The notes beneath the pieces were generated by a model. That model had not been told where the DNA came from. It did not search any database and worked only from the letters and a program-made list of their open reading frames with translations. The position numbers and the translations under genes are program-made. A stretch of 64,000 nucleotides of DNA from NCBI GenBank assembly GCA_019843655.1, contig JACDQD010000001.1, positions 44,609,659 through 44,673,658 on the forward strand, given 5' to 3'. How positions within the stretch are numbered: the stretch's first letter is position 1; every line of letters begins with the position of its first letter. This document shows, one piece after another, positions 1 through 14,712 of this stretch. This DNA is from Lethocerus indicus (Eukaryota; Arthropoda; Insecta; Hemiptera; Belostomatidae).

Positions 1-1482
1 AGACGAGGTCTTTAACCACAGTTCTTTATGCGGGCTCACAAAGCTGGCATTGTTCAGGGCACAATTCACCTCCTTGTTTCTTCGGTCCGAAATGTTGTAG
101 TCGCAATTTCTATTCTTAAACTCGCTCCAGCCACTGCCCGTCATCTGAGACGTTTTCACACCGCCAATACGGCCTGAACAAAGTCACATAATCTCGATGA
201 CAGATGATGATGATGATGATTTTTATTTGACGTACTCGTCGGGTCTGACCTATTGCGCAATCGCCGAGGCCGCCGGTTTTCGGCCCTCTGCAAACAGGAA
301 ATTTAAGTGACTCACGGGTCAAGGAAAACTGACTTCAAGTCCTCGGCTTCTCCCGGCAAAATTCACCAACGTCCGAAAAGTCCGCGGTGAATCCAATCGG
401 CCACTGAAAATATTTCTAGTGTCGTAAGGGCCAATTTTTTAAATATAAAGTCAGACAATAAAATGAGCCGGTGTCGTTAAAGGCTGTTTAAATTTTTAAT
501 TCAACAACTAATCCGCGAGTATCGGCGCTTATCGCACAAGGAAAGTCCTGTTATTGGGAATTGGCGATAATCGGATTACCGATGATAATGCCCCACTGGG
601 TCCGTTTTGTTTGGTTAAACGTGATTTGAAGATTTAAAGGGACCAAACATTTGGCCGCATAAGCCGATTCGGAACCCGAATCAATATGTAGTATATAAGA
701 ACTATGTTAGGCCGTAGGATGCGCAATATCATGAATCAAAATATGCTTCACGCGTGAAAATTTTGCTAGTTTCATCACCTTAAGTATCAATTCATAATAA
801 AAACATAATACGAGGATCCCTAGAAAATATTAATAACTGTACCCGTTAAGTATATTTGTTCGCTACATGTGTACAACTGAAAATAGCAAATTCACAATCC
901 AAGTTTTAGCCCTGATAAAGATAACTTTTGGAAAATAAATAAAGCCTTTACAAATCAAATATTGGCAAATGAACATTTTATATTGGCCTACGATAAATAA
1001 GGTCCAACCGGCAGATTCCCTGTCAATATAATGGGACCGACAATGAGTTTTGATTGTGTGCAGATTCCTAATACACTTCATACAATGTATGCGGCGGAGC
1101 GGATGATTCGAAGTTCAATAGCTGTCATATTAAAAGGCTCGGAGGCGTCCGTACTCAAATTCACTCGGGCAAGGTCGCCAGACAGCTTCCGGTTTAAATA
1201 TTCATCAAAAAGATGCGGTCCAGTTAATATAAGTTCGGATGCAGATTCGCTTTATTCCCAGTTACATTGGAACTGGTAGAGAGGTCGGGCCCGCGCTGTC
1301 TATAAAATAAGCATTTTCAAATTCGCTAGCAGCAAATTTTAAATGGTGCATCGGACGTATGATACGCCATTGGCAATCGACACAGTAAATGATAATATTT
1401 CAAACCTTCCCTAAATACCTCGAACTAATAAATTACAATATTGCAAACCGGTCATAAAAGTAAGAAGACCCCCACAATATAT
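1..1482. other. Noncoding stretch, no gene seen
   Basis: There is mixed-composition sequence with a short (TGA/TGATGATGA) trinucleotide run near 203-221. Open frames are short and look like chance. It probably lies upstream of, or in a large intron of, CrebA. Confidence 0.5.
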
Positions 1483-1782
1483 TAGGTTGTTGCAAAAATA
1501 ATTTGGGATTTTTCTTACTTGACTTGTAGATGCAGACTAGGAAATAAACAATGTTGTTTTGAATTCGGTCTAAATTTGGGCCCCGACAATACGAGATATC
1601 GAAAATTTATTCTCACCAAATTTACTTTTACGAAACTCAGCTGCAGTTAAGTTGTTTCTCGTTGTCAAAAAATGTAACAATTCTGCCGGTTCTCATTTCG
1701 AGTAATAACGTTGAGTTTAGAGATCAAGTTGTAGAATTTCAAGCCTGGCGCTCAAAATCCTGCATTATTTTCGCAACAACCA
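1483..1782. mobile_element. Degenerate mariner-type MITE
   Basis: The left end TAGGTTGTTGCAAAAATAAT is repeated inverted at 1756-1782 (ATTATTTTCGCAACAACC). The roughly 28-bp inverted ends resemble mariner (Tc1/mariner) termini of the TTAGGTTGKTGCAAAAGTAATT kind. The left flank has TA. The right TA is mutated. The 300-bp interior has no transposase frame. Confidence 0.7.
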
Positions 1783-3269
1783 TCATGTTTGTTCCCGATC
1801 TCAGACATCTGCTTGAATGTCCCTGCGCGAGGACGTGTTCATCGCAGTACTGTGAACTCATCCGACGGGTGGACATATGTTCGGTCCAGTTTCAGAGTTT
1901 TTTTATAGCATTTCCGCGATGAGTCTCGAGATCGCCGTCTCCGGGGACGACCTTTTTTTCAAAGCTCGACCCATTTTTCCCGTGTCCGACTTAGACGCAC
2001 GAGATCGGCGTTGCGAGTATTAAACGGGCGGAAAAATTCGCGCTGCGATTCTGAGCGGTGTTTTTAACGCTTCTTCCTCCGGTGCCCTTTCCGTATTTTT
2101 TGTGGAAGGGTACGCGCATACGATTCAACCCACACGACTCCAGGACTATGGAATGACCTTTTAATGAAACTCCCAATAATCACAGCACGTGTTCGCCACT
2201 CCGGTGTTGGTAGGGGAAATTCGTAATAATAGAAGCAGTTTTACGGCGCATAAACAGTTTTCTTTTATTTGTCGGAGTAATGACTGCGCAGCAATAGAGT
2301 TATTTTCCATAGACCTGTGGGGGGTGGAAAACGCAAAACTAGGATACGTAAGACTGCGCGATGAATTTCTTGCTAGAACTTATTCATTTTAAAATTATTT
2401 TGTGTGTGTGTGTGTGTGTTGTTTGTGTGCATTTGTGAACGTTCTAGGCACTTTTCCAGGGTTTATAAAAATAATTGGCATAAATAATTGATGCACCGGG
2501 GGTGATTTATGTCATCATATTCTGTGAAGGAGCCATAGACATATCCTGAACTCAAGTACACTCATTACAATATAATTTTCTAATTATACCTTGACTTACT
2601 TAAAATAAAATAGCTTCAAATGATTCCTATTTCATATAAACAAGGCAGTTATCATTTTAACCAGTAAGCAAACTGTTACTGCAATATTACGTTTCACTAA
2701 ATTATAGGTGAAACATTTCATGATTTTGTAATTTCAATATATAATAGCCGAAGTTTATTGATTATTCGTACGGTGGATTTTTGTGACATTCAATGCCGTT
2801 TAATGTTTAGTCAGAGTTTGATCGGTCTTGGACAAGTGGTCACCGTTCTCAATTCACTCTCAACTCCAAATCCGATTTGGGAGCCGAAGATGCGAGCCCC
2901 GGTTTGACCCCGCCTATACATACAGCGAGGTAGAAGGGGCGTTATTTCTTTCGGCGGCCCATTCAGCGGGGAAAACAAAAAATCACGGGACACAAGGAAC
3001 GTGGGTCATCTATTCCTAGACAGGTCTATTGAAGCCGAGCGACAGGGTCAAGGCCTGGTTAGTTTTGGTGGCCGAGCGTGAAGCTCTGCGACGTTGCCAG
3101 CTCCTGGACCATCCCATTCCCTAAAACGTGCCTGAACTGGAAGCCACTGAAATTTTGTATAGTATCACTTTTGAAATAAAGTTTTTCGACTTAATGCCAA
3201 CACAGATACCGTTGGACCTGCTATTGTATAGATTTTAAACTTCACTACTACATAGTGAGTAATATCCTA
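1783..3269. other. Noncoding stretch with a GT microsatellite
   Basis: It holds a short (TG)n near 2401-2420 and no recognised element. The open frames at 2189-2392 and 2828-3019 have no family features. Confidence 0.45.
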
Positions 3270-3675
3270 TTTTTTTTTAACTTTTAGTTATTGTACCGTA
3301 CAGTTATGAGTACAATGGCAGTACGTTTATTTCTGTCGTTGATAGTCGCGATAGAAGAAACCGCCCGGTGATGGCTCTTTTTGACTTGTATTTATTTTTT
3401 ATCTCGGTTACGGTCCGAGGAGAAATCTGGGCGAATGGTGTTTAGGCCACCGTTAGGGGTGAAGGATGAGTAACAGAATAGAGTAATTGAACGACCAAAT
3501 TAGGATGAGGAGTGAGACGGTAAAAGCACTGTAGGAACCGCGTCAACTCTTGGTTTGTTGAGCTCGTGGCGAATAGTGTGATTTGAAACATATTAAGTAT
3601 GCTTTAAGTATGATTCGAAGGACTGGAATATATGGATGCCAGCGATGTTGAATGTGTCGGTGGAACCCCTCCTGA
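3270..3675 (-). mobile_element. Decayed Jockey-like LINE 3' end
   Basis: On the plus strand it starts with a T run (the reversed poly-A tail), then the family-specific stretch with cagttatgagtacaatggca, the 'gaaaccgcccggtgatggc' block and, farther on, 'gatgccagcgatgttgaatg'. These align with the copies near 17.8 and 58.0 kb but with many changes. It is the oldest-looking copy and its frame is lost. Confidence 0.65.
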
Positions 3676-4957
3676 CTAATGTGAAAGACATATTCGGTGT
3701 TTCAGCCATTAGTACTCACTACCTGAGCACTAGTGTGCTCACAACATCTTACCGAGCTTATATTTACACTTTTTAATATAAAAAAAAACAACGCGTAAGA
3801 CACATATAAAAAATATTTATACATTTTAAGGTATTTTTTCGGCTGTCATTGGAATATCATTACTCTTGCGGTTTTCTACCACCATTCACCTTTTTTTAAT
3901 TGCTTGTCACTATCGTCAACATCCGGTTAGCTCTATACCCACTGAACTATATTACTCGTCCCAAAGAAACATTCAAATTTCTTTTTCTATCTTCCATTTT
4001 AGTTAACGTACAGAAATTTTTACTAGTCTTCCGAGCGATAGCCAAGGTGTAGCTATACAGACCGGTTTCGGCTTAACGCCATCGATAGTACCTAAATACA
4101 GGCTAAGAAAATCAAATAAATGTTAACGCTCACTATGATTCCGGTTTGTGGAAGCCGAAGGATGTATAAGGGAGAGTTTATAAGGTCCATGCAGTCGCTT
4201 CCAAACGGACCTAATTTTGAAAGCCCAACAGTTTTGCTCAACGAGAAAGAGACACTTTCTAATGGACAAACTTAGAAATAGCAGTAGGAACTCGGACCTA
4301 ATGGAATTTTCCCTATTGTTATTTCAGATCGAAAGCTTTCTCCAAGGTGCTAGGCCGAATCTATTTTCTTGGAAGTACTCCATCACAATATTGTTCAACA
4401 TCGCAGGGTTCGATTCATTTTCCTCTTTTCGATAATAATGTATCTGCTATAATGTTGTAGTAGGATTATTATAATTTCATTTTAAAAACGTATATACGTA
4501 TATAATATACTGTGCCGTACATCGATATTTAAAATAAAATTCGGAGTACAGACCTAAATTTTATAGTTTAAGGATAAATCATTCTTATCGAAGACTGGTT
4601 TCATTATAGAATGTCTAATATTTACTTCATATCTGGAAACAAGAACACATGATATCCCCGATAAAAAAAAGGAGTTTTTTTACGATTAGGAGATAAAAAA
4701 ATTACACTAAATTAAATAAATTGCTCTGTACATTTTATCGCGGCTTAAAATATTGTTAATTACAGTCTATCTTTCAGGTGGATCCCATTGGATAATCTAC
4801 TTTTTAGAACTTTTCTCAACAGTGTTTTTTAAAGAAAGGTTATTCCTCGGATAGTTAAGCACAGGTTTTATTACAACTATCGTCATTGTTATTCCTTCAC
4901 TCCGTATTAAGGCAATAAAAATACTACTAACATTCTTGCGATCCTCGCACAGACAAA

Positions 4958-5100
4958 TTTTTTAAAACTATTTATTGCACAATCAATCTAACAACTATGG
5001 GCACAATGGCAGTATGCGTATTTCTGTCATTGATTATCACAATAATAGAGGAGAGTGATTGAACAAGCAAATTAGGACGAGGAGTGAGACGGGAATATCG
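4958..5100 (-). mobile_element. Short, internally deleted LINE 3' end
   Basis: It carries the T run, then acaatcaatctaacaactat and gggcacaatggcagtatgcg, then jumps to gagtgattgaacaagcaaat. This matches the family 3' end with the middle missing. Confidence 0.55.
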
Positions 5101-5976
5101 CGAAACCCTCGCGGTTTTTCAAAACTGCGTCCCCTACTAAACAGCCTTTTACTGACTTTTCAGACGTTAGAGTATTTTTTTCCAGTTTTAATTTTGTCAG
5201 TAATAGCACCATATTTCCCCCGGGGGTAGGTAGTTTTATCGCAAGATTTTCGATGTATCAGAGCGCCGTATTCCTTGATTCGCACGCATTTGACGGGAAT
5301 TTGCATTTAAATACGCCGTCCGTAATTGAGGATTTGTCGACCCCTTCGGGCTCGGAGAGCCATTAATTTATTCATTGCCCCCTAACTGCCCCCTCCCCCT
5401 CCCTTAAATCCCATTTTATGGACTCAGACGGGCCCCAGCGGTAATTGACTTCGGTAACGTTTACCTCCCCCCCATTTACCGTTTAGCCTCTAGCAGATTG
5501 CACGCGTCCCCTACTGTCGGCCCTGGACGGTACCATAATCTTGATCAATATTAAACAGATAAACCGCATCGCGTTCTTGTATAAAGCGCGGGCTTTATTG
5601 CCCAACTGTTGAACTCGCTCAACAGGCATTCGGTGGGCCACAGCGGGTAAGGTCTCTCGTCGGTAGTACGACCCGTCGGTAATAAAGATTCTAATTGTGG
5701 CACTTATGGCATGTTAAAGGAATGTTCTCTTATATAACATAGGCGGTAGTTACCTCCTCTTCTATTATTCGGAAGATTATAACATCTTATAACACGAGTG
5801 TCACACGATTTTTGTCGTCGTGTCTAATATTTCAAATAAGACAAATATCACAGTCCGAACACAAACAATAATTTCATCTTCAACCCTGTCCTAATGTATT
5901 TTTTAACGACATAACATGGGCTACATCTAGTCACTAGGTGGAATATCCATACACGACTCGAAATAATCGACTCCCT

Positions 5977-6165
5977 GTTTGGTGGTCTGCGAGGGGTTGG
6001 AATACCGTAGACTTCGTGTGTTTCTGTCTCCTCTCGCTAGTTTGGTCTTTTCCTAGACCGAACCGCTAGATCTTCAGTAGCGGTTTAGACACGTTGACAC
6101 TTTGGATGTTTTTTGGGGATTCTCACTGCACTGTCACTGTCACTTGTACTGTGGTGGTTAAAAAA
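5977..6165 (+). repeat. Interspersed repeat family B, copy 1
   Basis: It contains tttcgtgtgtttctgtctcc-like sequence, tctcgctagtttggtctttt, and ends in repeated CACTGTCACTGT. Other copies are at 35661-35812, 53918-54010 and, reversed, 59556-59620. No coding frame is conserved. It may be a SINE-like or MITE unit. Confidence 0.7.
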
Positions 6166-8941
6166 TAATTGTCATCAAAATGATAGTACCTATACTGCAT
6201 ATCCGCGAGGGTTTCGAATGGCATAACACTTATAGCCGTAATTTTATTTTAACAATATTTTATGCTTTTCATACCGATTAATATTATTTCAAACCACAAT
6301 GCTGTATTCTGTTTCTTCTTGCGCCTCCCGTCCCATTTTATAATAAAGCGGTAACGTCGGTATTGCTGTGGTGTATGGTACTCGGAAAGGGGACTTTCCC
6401 CTCTTTGTCGATGGAGGAGGCGTCCTTTATCAAGGAAACGGGAGGCCGGTAAAGATCCAAAGGACGTTTGTCAGGCTGTGCTTTGGCAGTTCTGAATAGG
6501 ACGGTGTATGCCGGGCAAAGGTTATAGAAGGTTATAGAAACGCGATGTCTCCGTCCGGAGCCGATTTAACGGGGTAAAATCCCGGTTTTAAGGCTACATT
6601 TTCCTCACTCAAACGCAAAAAATATAAATGTAATATAAAAGGAAACGAGACCATGCAACGAACTATTGATATGTTACAGCCGATAAATCGAGATCACATT
6701 TTCTCCTATCTGTACGGACGCCCGTAAAATTGACCAGATATTTTCATTAAATTTTACGCTATTAACTATTAACTTGAGCAATATTATTCTGTTAATAATA
6801 TCGACATCCATTAGTTGCCTTGGTAACCGGAATACTTTCAGAAAAAATGTCTATCACTTACGTTCAATGTCGAAAACCAGACTGCCCAATCTGGCGGTGA
6901 ACAGAATATCACTACCCTTATTTATCCAGCTTCGATAGCATTATAAATATTGTTCATTCCGGAGCTGCAGCGGATCGCCAGTTTCGGCCGGGCACCGGAA
7001 CAAACTTTCTCTTCACGCTATAGCAATTAACGCAGGAGTCTTCCTCAACGAACCGATATATACTGCATAACACATTTCACAACTTGTCCAAAAAAGCGAG
7101 TTGATAAAGAGAAAAAAGCACAAGGGATGAGAGAGAGAGGGAGAGATTGTTTGGTGAGGGGGAGTAATCAAGAGGGTAGGAGAGCTTCGCCTTAATTCCT
7201 TCCACACTTATAATCTAATTAATTTACTACTTATAAATCTAATAATCAGTTTTCTTACACAGTTCCCGCACCATCCCCAGCCCACTTACACTCCGATTGG
7301 CCTCTGTACTTCCACGGTTAATTTAACCTATCTGGAATTTCTTCAAATTGAGTCACCGATATTATTGCACTCACACCGTTGCCAGTATCACTTTGTCAGA
7401 TTATTCTTCGGCCATTATGGCTCAGGTGGGTGCCGGTACACTCCGGCCAGCGAGGCCTTCTCCAATACGAGTCCCAACTGTCATCCAACTCAATTGGTCT
7501 AATAAGTGTACTAAATGCAAATTCAACGCCGAGACCCCCTTATTCAGTACATCCGTGCTGTTTATAATAGATTTCGCCAATTGTCTCTTTGGTTGGATTT
7601 TTTCGAGCAAGCGATCAACGTTACCGGCCCCGTCCGACCGTTAGGCCGGGGCCCGAATTGGCCGAGGCGTGGGAACACGCTGCCATTGGTCAATGCACTC
7701 GGATGTCTAACGGGGCCTCGCCGATGCTATTCAACTGGCGGTCGGGTAGCTCTTGCCGCACAGCCAGATCTCCTAGCGCCGCTCCAGGCCGCGTTCCGGA
7801 CGGCAATGCTACTGGTGTTCGTCCCGAAGCGTGACGACTTCATTAATACATTTGAATTATATTTTGAAATAATATTTTTGATACTTCTATTCAATCCGGT
7901 CAGATATATTGTTCAGTCACTGACCTCTTTCGAATTTATCAAACCAAATTGAGGCTCAGTCAGGCAGAAGGTATTCAGGTGACAACATTTTTAAGATTCT
8001 GACCATTTTGTGTTACTCTGCAATTAATTATCGATCGTGAATCTGCTAATGCTAACTGATCTGACGACTAACACCGCCATGAAATATTATATGTCTTTTC
8101 TAAATTTGAAATTATTTCGTTTATAATAATTATTGAGAAATAGGACGTTATTTCGTGATTTTGTTAATGAGGAACTAGATTTTAGACAGGTCCGATATTT
8201 TCATAAATAACATTAGCATTATCTTGTTTGGCTTTGTTCAGGAATTGCGCCACCGTCAGTAGTTCAGTGGTGTGGCTATTCTAGGAGGTACTTTGCAATG
8301 GCAACATAAAATCAGACAGGTGTCAGAATGCGGAACATGCCCCGACCACCAATGGCCTTTGTAGGCTCCATAATCCAAGTGCACCAGGAACAAGATGGGC
8401 TCTTTGGATAACGTATTGTACGGCTATTGTACTGTCTACCTTCTTCTTCGTACTTTTCCGAGTCAGCGGATAATTGATACGTTTCGGGGCCGGAAAGCTA
8501 ATTATTAAATGTGTACAGGGAGGCTGGATTTATTGGTTGAAATATCTCGCCTTGGGTTGGCCGCCGGTTGTAACAGGGACGGGGCCTCTCCTTTCACCGT
8601 GAAAGCCTTTCACGCGCCTTTCACGTCTCCCACTTTTCGGATCGAAATCCCTACTTTTTATTCTACGATTCGGACCAGGCGTCCATTTCTCCACGGCATA
8701 ACCGATAGAAGAAAGGCGGATTTATTTATACAGACGTTTTACCCCCTTTACTATGACTCGAAGAGAAATATTGAAAATTGGTCTGTTATGTGTATACCGT
8801 ATCTTCCGCCGTATTTTTATCATACCGGACTTCATAGCTCCTCTCGTTTAATCAGTCGTACATCGCAATTATTTATTTTCCTGACCCACTGGCTTTCCTC
8901 CTTTGTTAAATTTATTTTTACGTTTTTCTATTATTTTTAAA

Positions 8942-9077
8942 TCGCGTGTCCACTATTTTTCAGGCGTCCGTAAGCAACGTTTGGGATGTCAGGAGATAGT
9001 ACGGTTTGGACAGTTGTATTAAGACGGTGTGTAATTCGGAAGCGGAATTCGTTACATTTTTTACGGCAAGATGACGT
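8942..9077 (+). repeat. Interspersed repeat family C, copy 1
   Basis: It shares blocks such as ggagatagtacggtttggac and ttacggcaag with 37930-38062 in the same orientation. The two copies are diverged and noncoding. Confidence 0.65.
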
Positions 9078-12000
9078 ACAAAAGGGACTTCAAAGTCGAA
9101 CAATACGGACCCGCGGTACAAATCGAATCGGATCCGAGCTTAGAAAGCGTCCACATTTCTTTTGAAATTCGCCTTCGCGGTCAATTTCCTCCAATTAGGA
9201 GCCCGGCGCGGTAATGAAAAAAAAGACAAAAACAAAACGGGACGTAAACAGCAATTAAATAGGAATAAACTTGGAATTGAGTTGCTCCCGGTTCATGAAT
9301 GGGAGCGGGCCCAATTACTGTTATTGTGGGGTCTTGTGTGGGTGGGGGCTAATTGAGAGACGGCCTGCGAACCGCTCTCGGGTTCCAGGTAACTATCTCG
9401 GCTCCCTTTCCTCTGTTTATTGTTCCCACCCGGAGGTTTCATCTTGCCTAGCCCGCTGTCTAACGAGGCCCGGCCATTGTTCGGTTAGAAATGTGTCCGG
9501 CACAGCGGCGGGTCGCGATCGCGGTATCATTTTGAATTCGGCACCGGAACGCAGACCGGGACCGGGCGAGATAAACCCGAATAAAATCTAAACTCGATTG
9601 TTATTTATCGTTCTCGGCCGGCGGTTTCGACTCGGGTATCCGCGAGTGTCTACTGACGCTATGCCATTGTTAAGTTAAAAGGGTGTCCTGCGCAGCGGTG
9701 GATAACCGAGAGGATCTCGTCCCCAAAACGCAGACCGTGACTCGAGATTTCGATACGTAAAACCTACAGGACGCCCGAATAAAATGTATAAGTTATAATT
9801 ATATTATTATTTATGACTTAAATTATAATTCGGTTCAAAAATATTCGTGGAGTAATACATCGGATGTTCATAACATTTTCAGAGAAACTCTGGCGAATAC
9901 CTTGTATTTAAGCGTAGGAGGTTCAATCCGCCCACTTTTAATTATATTATCTCTCACCCCCCCGCCAATTCGGGGAAGCGGTATATTCCTGATGAAATAT
10001 AGAACATTTCCTTTTGTTCTCAACGGCCCAATAGTTTTAACGATCCCATCAACTCGATACCCTGTTTAAGACCTCATTACAACCCGGTTGCCTTAAATTG
10101 CACAATCTCATTAAATTACAGCGCGCCGGGTGTTTGTTCCTGAACTTCGTCCAGTCCAAAGCGCAGTTATAAGCTCCCCCGCTCACCGTACCAATTCTCG
10201 GTACCGGCTCTTTACGTGAAGTGACGCGGAAAAATAGGGATGAATTGCAAAAACGAGCGGCCTGTAGAAATTAAAAGAAATAAATATTTTGCCTAAACGC
10301 GTACTCGAGGCCTGGGATCGATTTCACTTGCATCGATGTTTACAGAAGGGCCGTCTTAAATCGGGATCTAGTTTAACGCGTGCGTCTCGATTCAATAAAT
10401 ATCACAATAAAAAACAAATAAAAATAACCATCTGTGGGTGTCAAGACAATATTGAATAGTACGCGGTAGTAAACGCTGGAGTAAAACAGGTCCTGGGGCG
10501 TAAGGTAATAAATGCCCCCTTCCACGGTTTAATGTGGAATGAGTGTCCGTGATCTGTGGAACGGTGCTAACGGGTCCCTAACGTCTTCACGGTGACAGGT
10601 TCTTGAGACCGGTTTAGGGACCCCCGAGTGGTCCTTCGACTCACGGACCCCTCGATTCATTAAGGTGTCCGCGCACGTCTCGCGTACCACTCGCTCACCA
10701 ACTCTGTCCTTTCCGATTGTCCAAAGTCGGTGGATTTATTTACCGGCAAAAATTATTTTCTGCATTATTAAACTTGCACCAAGAGAGTGTAGAATAATCG
10801 AAGGCGTAATTTTGAATTTACCGGGAATTGGAGACCACTCGGTATCGCCTGTACTTTCGACATTCTTAAAACACTGCGCGAATGAATCATTCTTCGCTTA
10901 TCTGGGCCAGAGGTAAACTGATCTCGATAGAAACAAAGTTGGCATGAATCCAAACGAATTTTTGTTTTATCGGAACATATCGGTAAGGAACATATGTTGA
11001 AAGTTGATTACACGATTGGATATCATGAAAAGAAATCAGTCAATATTTAGGTTGAGAATTAGCCCGTAAAACATTGTCCAATATTGGTTTCGGTGTGCGC
11101 TCGGTTTATTCATTACGTTCGAAACAAAAACGTTAAATTAGTTTAATCAAAAGTAGTATTTATGAACCGATTAAGTACTTGGAAGTTAATTTTTCATCGT
11201 GATTTTTGGAGCGGCAATCTGCGGCCCGAATTCCTTGAAATACGAAAGAAGCGAAAAGAAATATTGTTTTAATATTATTGATAAATATTACAGTAATGGG
11301 CCTAGTGATGTGGTTGCAGTGGAAACTTACAATTTCACTCTTAATTATAAACTGAAGGGAGGTAATTATAATTACTCCCTCACTGTTAATTATAATTAAG
11401 GATAAGCGGGAGTAGTTCTATTTCTAGCCGGTTTGTTCGTTACAAATGACCGAAATTCGGTTTTACACGTGTTCACCGAAAACGGTCGAAACACCGCTTA
11501 TTGCCTTCTGCTTTATCGAAACGGGCTTTCCTTCGCGTGTATATTTTTGTCATTTCCCTACCCGAAACTGAACTAACAGCCTGACACGTGTTATTAGTTA
11601 AGACGGAAACTGCCTATCGGTTTATTACCTGCTTTTCGGCCCGATTTGTGTTTCCGCAAGGTTCAATTTAAAGTGAATGCCTTCTGGTGTTGTGAAGGGA
11701 ACCTTAGGTATTCAGGCACGTACGGAAGCTACCGTGGCATTGCTTTATCTACGGCCTCATATTGTGCCCGGTTCATTAACCCACTTATATCTTTACCGTG
11801 CCTAATGAAGTGAGGTTCCGGTGACTTATAATTATTAAAACTTTTGACCTGTACCTCGTGAACGACCTTATCGATTAGTCCAGTAACTTGAAGACAAATT
11901 AATATTGTCCCGAAATGCAATTTTCATTTGTGCAGTTTGTCCCAAAAATGCACATTTACATTTTCTCGAAAATGCGTAAAACACAAATCCATTCGAATGG

Positions 12001-14556
12001 GCAAAACGGTTAAAAAACAATTAAAAATATATAGAAAAGAACAAAAAATACGTTGCTTATTGTGCCGTTTCTCGTCGGATATCTCACATTATCTAAGTAT
12101 ATGTCCATTTTTCACTGTAGTAAACAAGGAAGTTATGATATTCGGTAATTAAATTACTGATTCGTGTTCAGAACAAAACAATGTCCACGATTTGGTATTT
12201 GCGTAACTTCGTCTTCCTTTTTATTTTATTTGTAAACGAATGTAGGGAACGGAAATTATAAACGAGTTTATACGTTTACGAGTGCGTCGGGGCGTGTATG
12301 TGAGCGCGAGTGTGTGTATGTTTGTTTTTGACATGGCAGAGAATTCACCCCGTGGGGGACAATCATGACTTTACAGCTTAATCGGTGGGTCAAAGGAAAG
12401 CGTTTTCAAATTTTCCGGGTTTGTTTTATTCTTCGGGGCTGACGCTAGCGGACAGGGATCAGCGGCAAAGGGCCCCTTTCGGTTTGGGAATTTAAAATGC
12501 AATGGTCGTTATAACAGACGAGAAATTCATATCCAGACTGCACCAAATATGGAGCATTCGTTATTAGCTCATTTGATTGATTTTGAATTCTGACCAGAAA
12601 TGCTTCAGTCGTTTCAATAATGTTATTATCTATTAGTTTATTTTCAGCCCGACTAGGGCTTTTCTTCTAATTAATCTGCGAACACAATATAAACGTCATA
12701 ATGTGGTCACAACTCAAGTTAATGAGAACTAAAAGAACAATGGTGCGTTGCTTTCTATTACATAACGTTATATAATCCAAATACGTACGCCTTTTATCGG
12801 GTTCACAACCGACCTTTTATAAGGCAAACTTATCCTTAATATTGTTTAATTTTATTTTTATAAAACATAAATTTATCTTTAAGTTCCGAATATTTATGTG
12901 ACCGATTAGGCCGAGACAACATTGTAGCCACCGGATTTGATTCGGGAAAATGTTTCGGCGCTCTCTCCAACTGGGAGCGTAATTAACCGCTAGGCGAGAG
13001 GGCGCGTCTCAATTGGGAGGCGTATAGATATGCGCCGCGCGGCTTTCAATTGACGGCGTAAGTACGGGCAGCGCGAGGCCGCTAAATATCTCTGGTAGAG
13101 AGATGATGAGTCAGCCCGCCGATTAAAGCATATCCCAGAGAGGGCCACCCGGATTCCTTCCCGCTGTCACCCGCCTTCTAATCCCTTCAAAGCGCTCTTC
13201 ATCTCTCTATTTACACTCCAATTATTAATTGTTAACGAGAAATTTGCCTACGCTCGCTTTTCTTTTATCCGCTCAATAAATTGAGCCCTAGAGCCCCAAA
13301 CGTTCAAAATTTGATTTTCCGACAAAGTTTCGAGAAGATAAAACTCCGGGACGTATAATTTAAATAATCGAATTATATTATTTATTGTATATAAGTTGTT
13401 TCATACGTTTGGCAAACATTGGGCCTTCTGCTCTTCTCGGAAAACGTCTAGATCGGACTGAATGCGTGTTAGCTATATTTGGATTCAACAAAAAATCTAC
13501 TTTCGAGCGCATATCGGCAAAATGTAAAATGAAGTCAGTGAACGAAGGCAACTTGTTTCTGTAAGAGTCTATCGTTTATCAACTGTTGGTTACTTGCAGG
13601 CGGCATCAGATTAATTTTTTTTTTGAAAAATTTCAAAATACCATTCGACCAATCAAAAAAATTCAAACCTGTATCAGCTTTAAATCCTCCGGTAGGCGCT
13701 ATTATTATCGGTGATTAAAAGCGGATTTAGAAGAGATATGTACGGAGAGACAGGATGCCGACTCCTACGGATCCATTATCGTTTATCGATTGGCACTCCC
13801 AAAGCACGAGCCGAGACTCTTTAAACCATTGCAGCCGATAACTATAAGATATGAACAATACAGTATACAAATTTTACAGAAATATAAATTCCTCGTATAC
13901 GCGCATGAATGTAATAATTTATTGTATCCTAAATCATGGTATATATCTAATAAATAAAACTTTGAAATTGAAAGAAAATTTTAATTCGGACCGTGTTTTC
14001 AACTGATATAAGCAGTTCCAGACTGTTGAGAGTCGAATTCCGAAGTCGCCTGTAATAGAGCTTAGTGCTTGAATTAGAATTTCATTAATAATTCTCGCCG
14101 ATCTGATATCATCAGAAAAGGGGCGAATGCGGTTTTGTTTTGAGACTTGCTTGGGTGTTTTCCTTTCCAAATTGCCTTTAGTATTTTTTTTGTTTCCTGC
14201 CAGTTTGTTTAGGGCTTCTCGGCATCGAATCATAAAGGCATCGAATGTATCGCGAGGTCTGTCTCTAGGCGTGGCAAAAATTAATGTTATATTTCCTCCT
14301 TGACCATTATTACCGATGACGGCGGCATCGAGTGTCCAATTAGGCCGCTAATTAGCGGACACGAGCGTTGATCTGAGTCGTTTTCTCTTATTTTCATCCC
14401 TCCGTAAGACTTTCGCCACTGTCGGGAACTGAGTAGGGTCCGAAAATGATCACCGTGTTATACATGCTGGAATTATATTATTATATACGCTACGAAAGTT
14501 CGCGAAGGAGGGCGTAATTACGGAATGATAACACTGCAACTGGCTTCGAAGCAGCG

Positions 14557-14712
14557 TGTAGTCTAAGACTGCTCATTTATTTCCTTATCCTTTTATACGA
14601 TATAATACAACAGGGACAAGAAGATGGCTAAGGATAACCACTCGGACGGCTCGCCCCTTTTGACACAAAAAGGTGAATTTCTTCGTACATATCCTGTGCT
14701 CTATCTTGAGGG
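14557..14712 (+). repeat. Interspersed repeat family D, copy 1
   Basis: It holds tgtagtctaagactgctcat, the ttatttccttatccttttat region, and tatcctgtgctctatct. It matches 55043-55216 (same strand) and 36445-36545 (opposite strand). The layout resembles the end of an LTR or a terminal repeat, but no internal region was found. Confidence 0.65.

Noticed and set aside
7348..7952. Overlapping plus-strand open frames up to 145 codons
   Set aside because: No domain, no membrane or secretion signal, no splice support. Composition is like the surrounding noncoding DNA.
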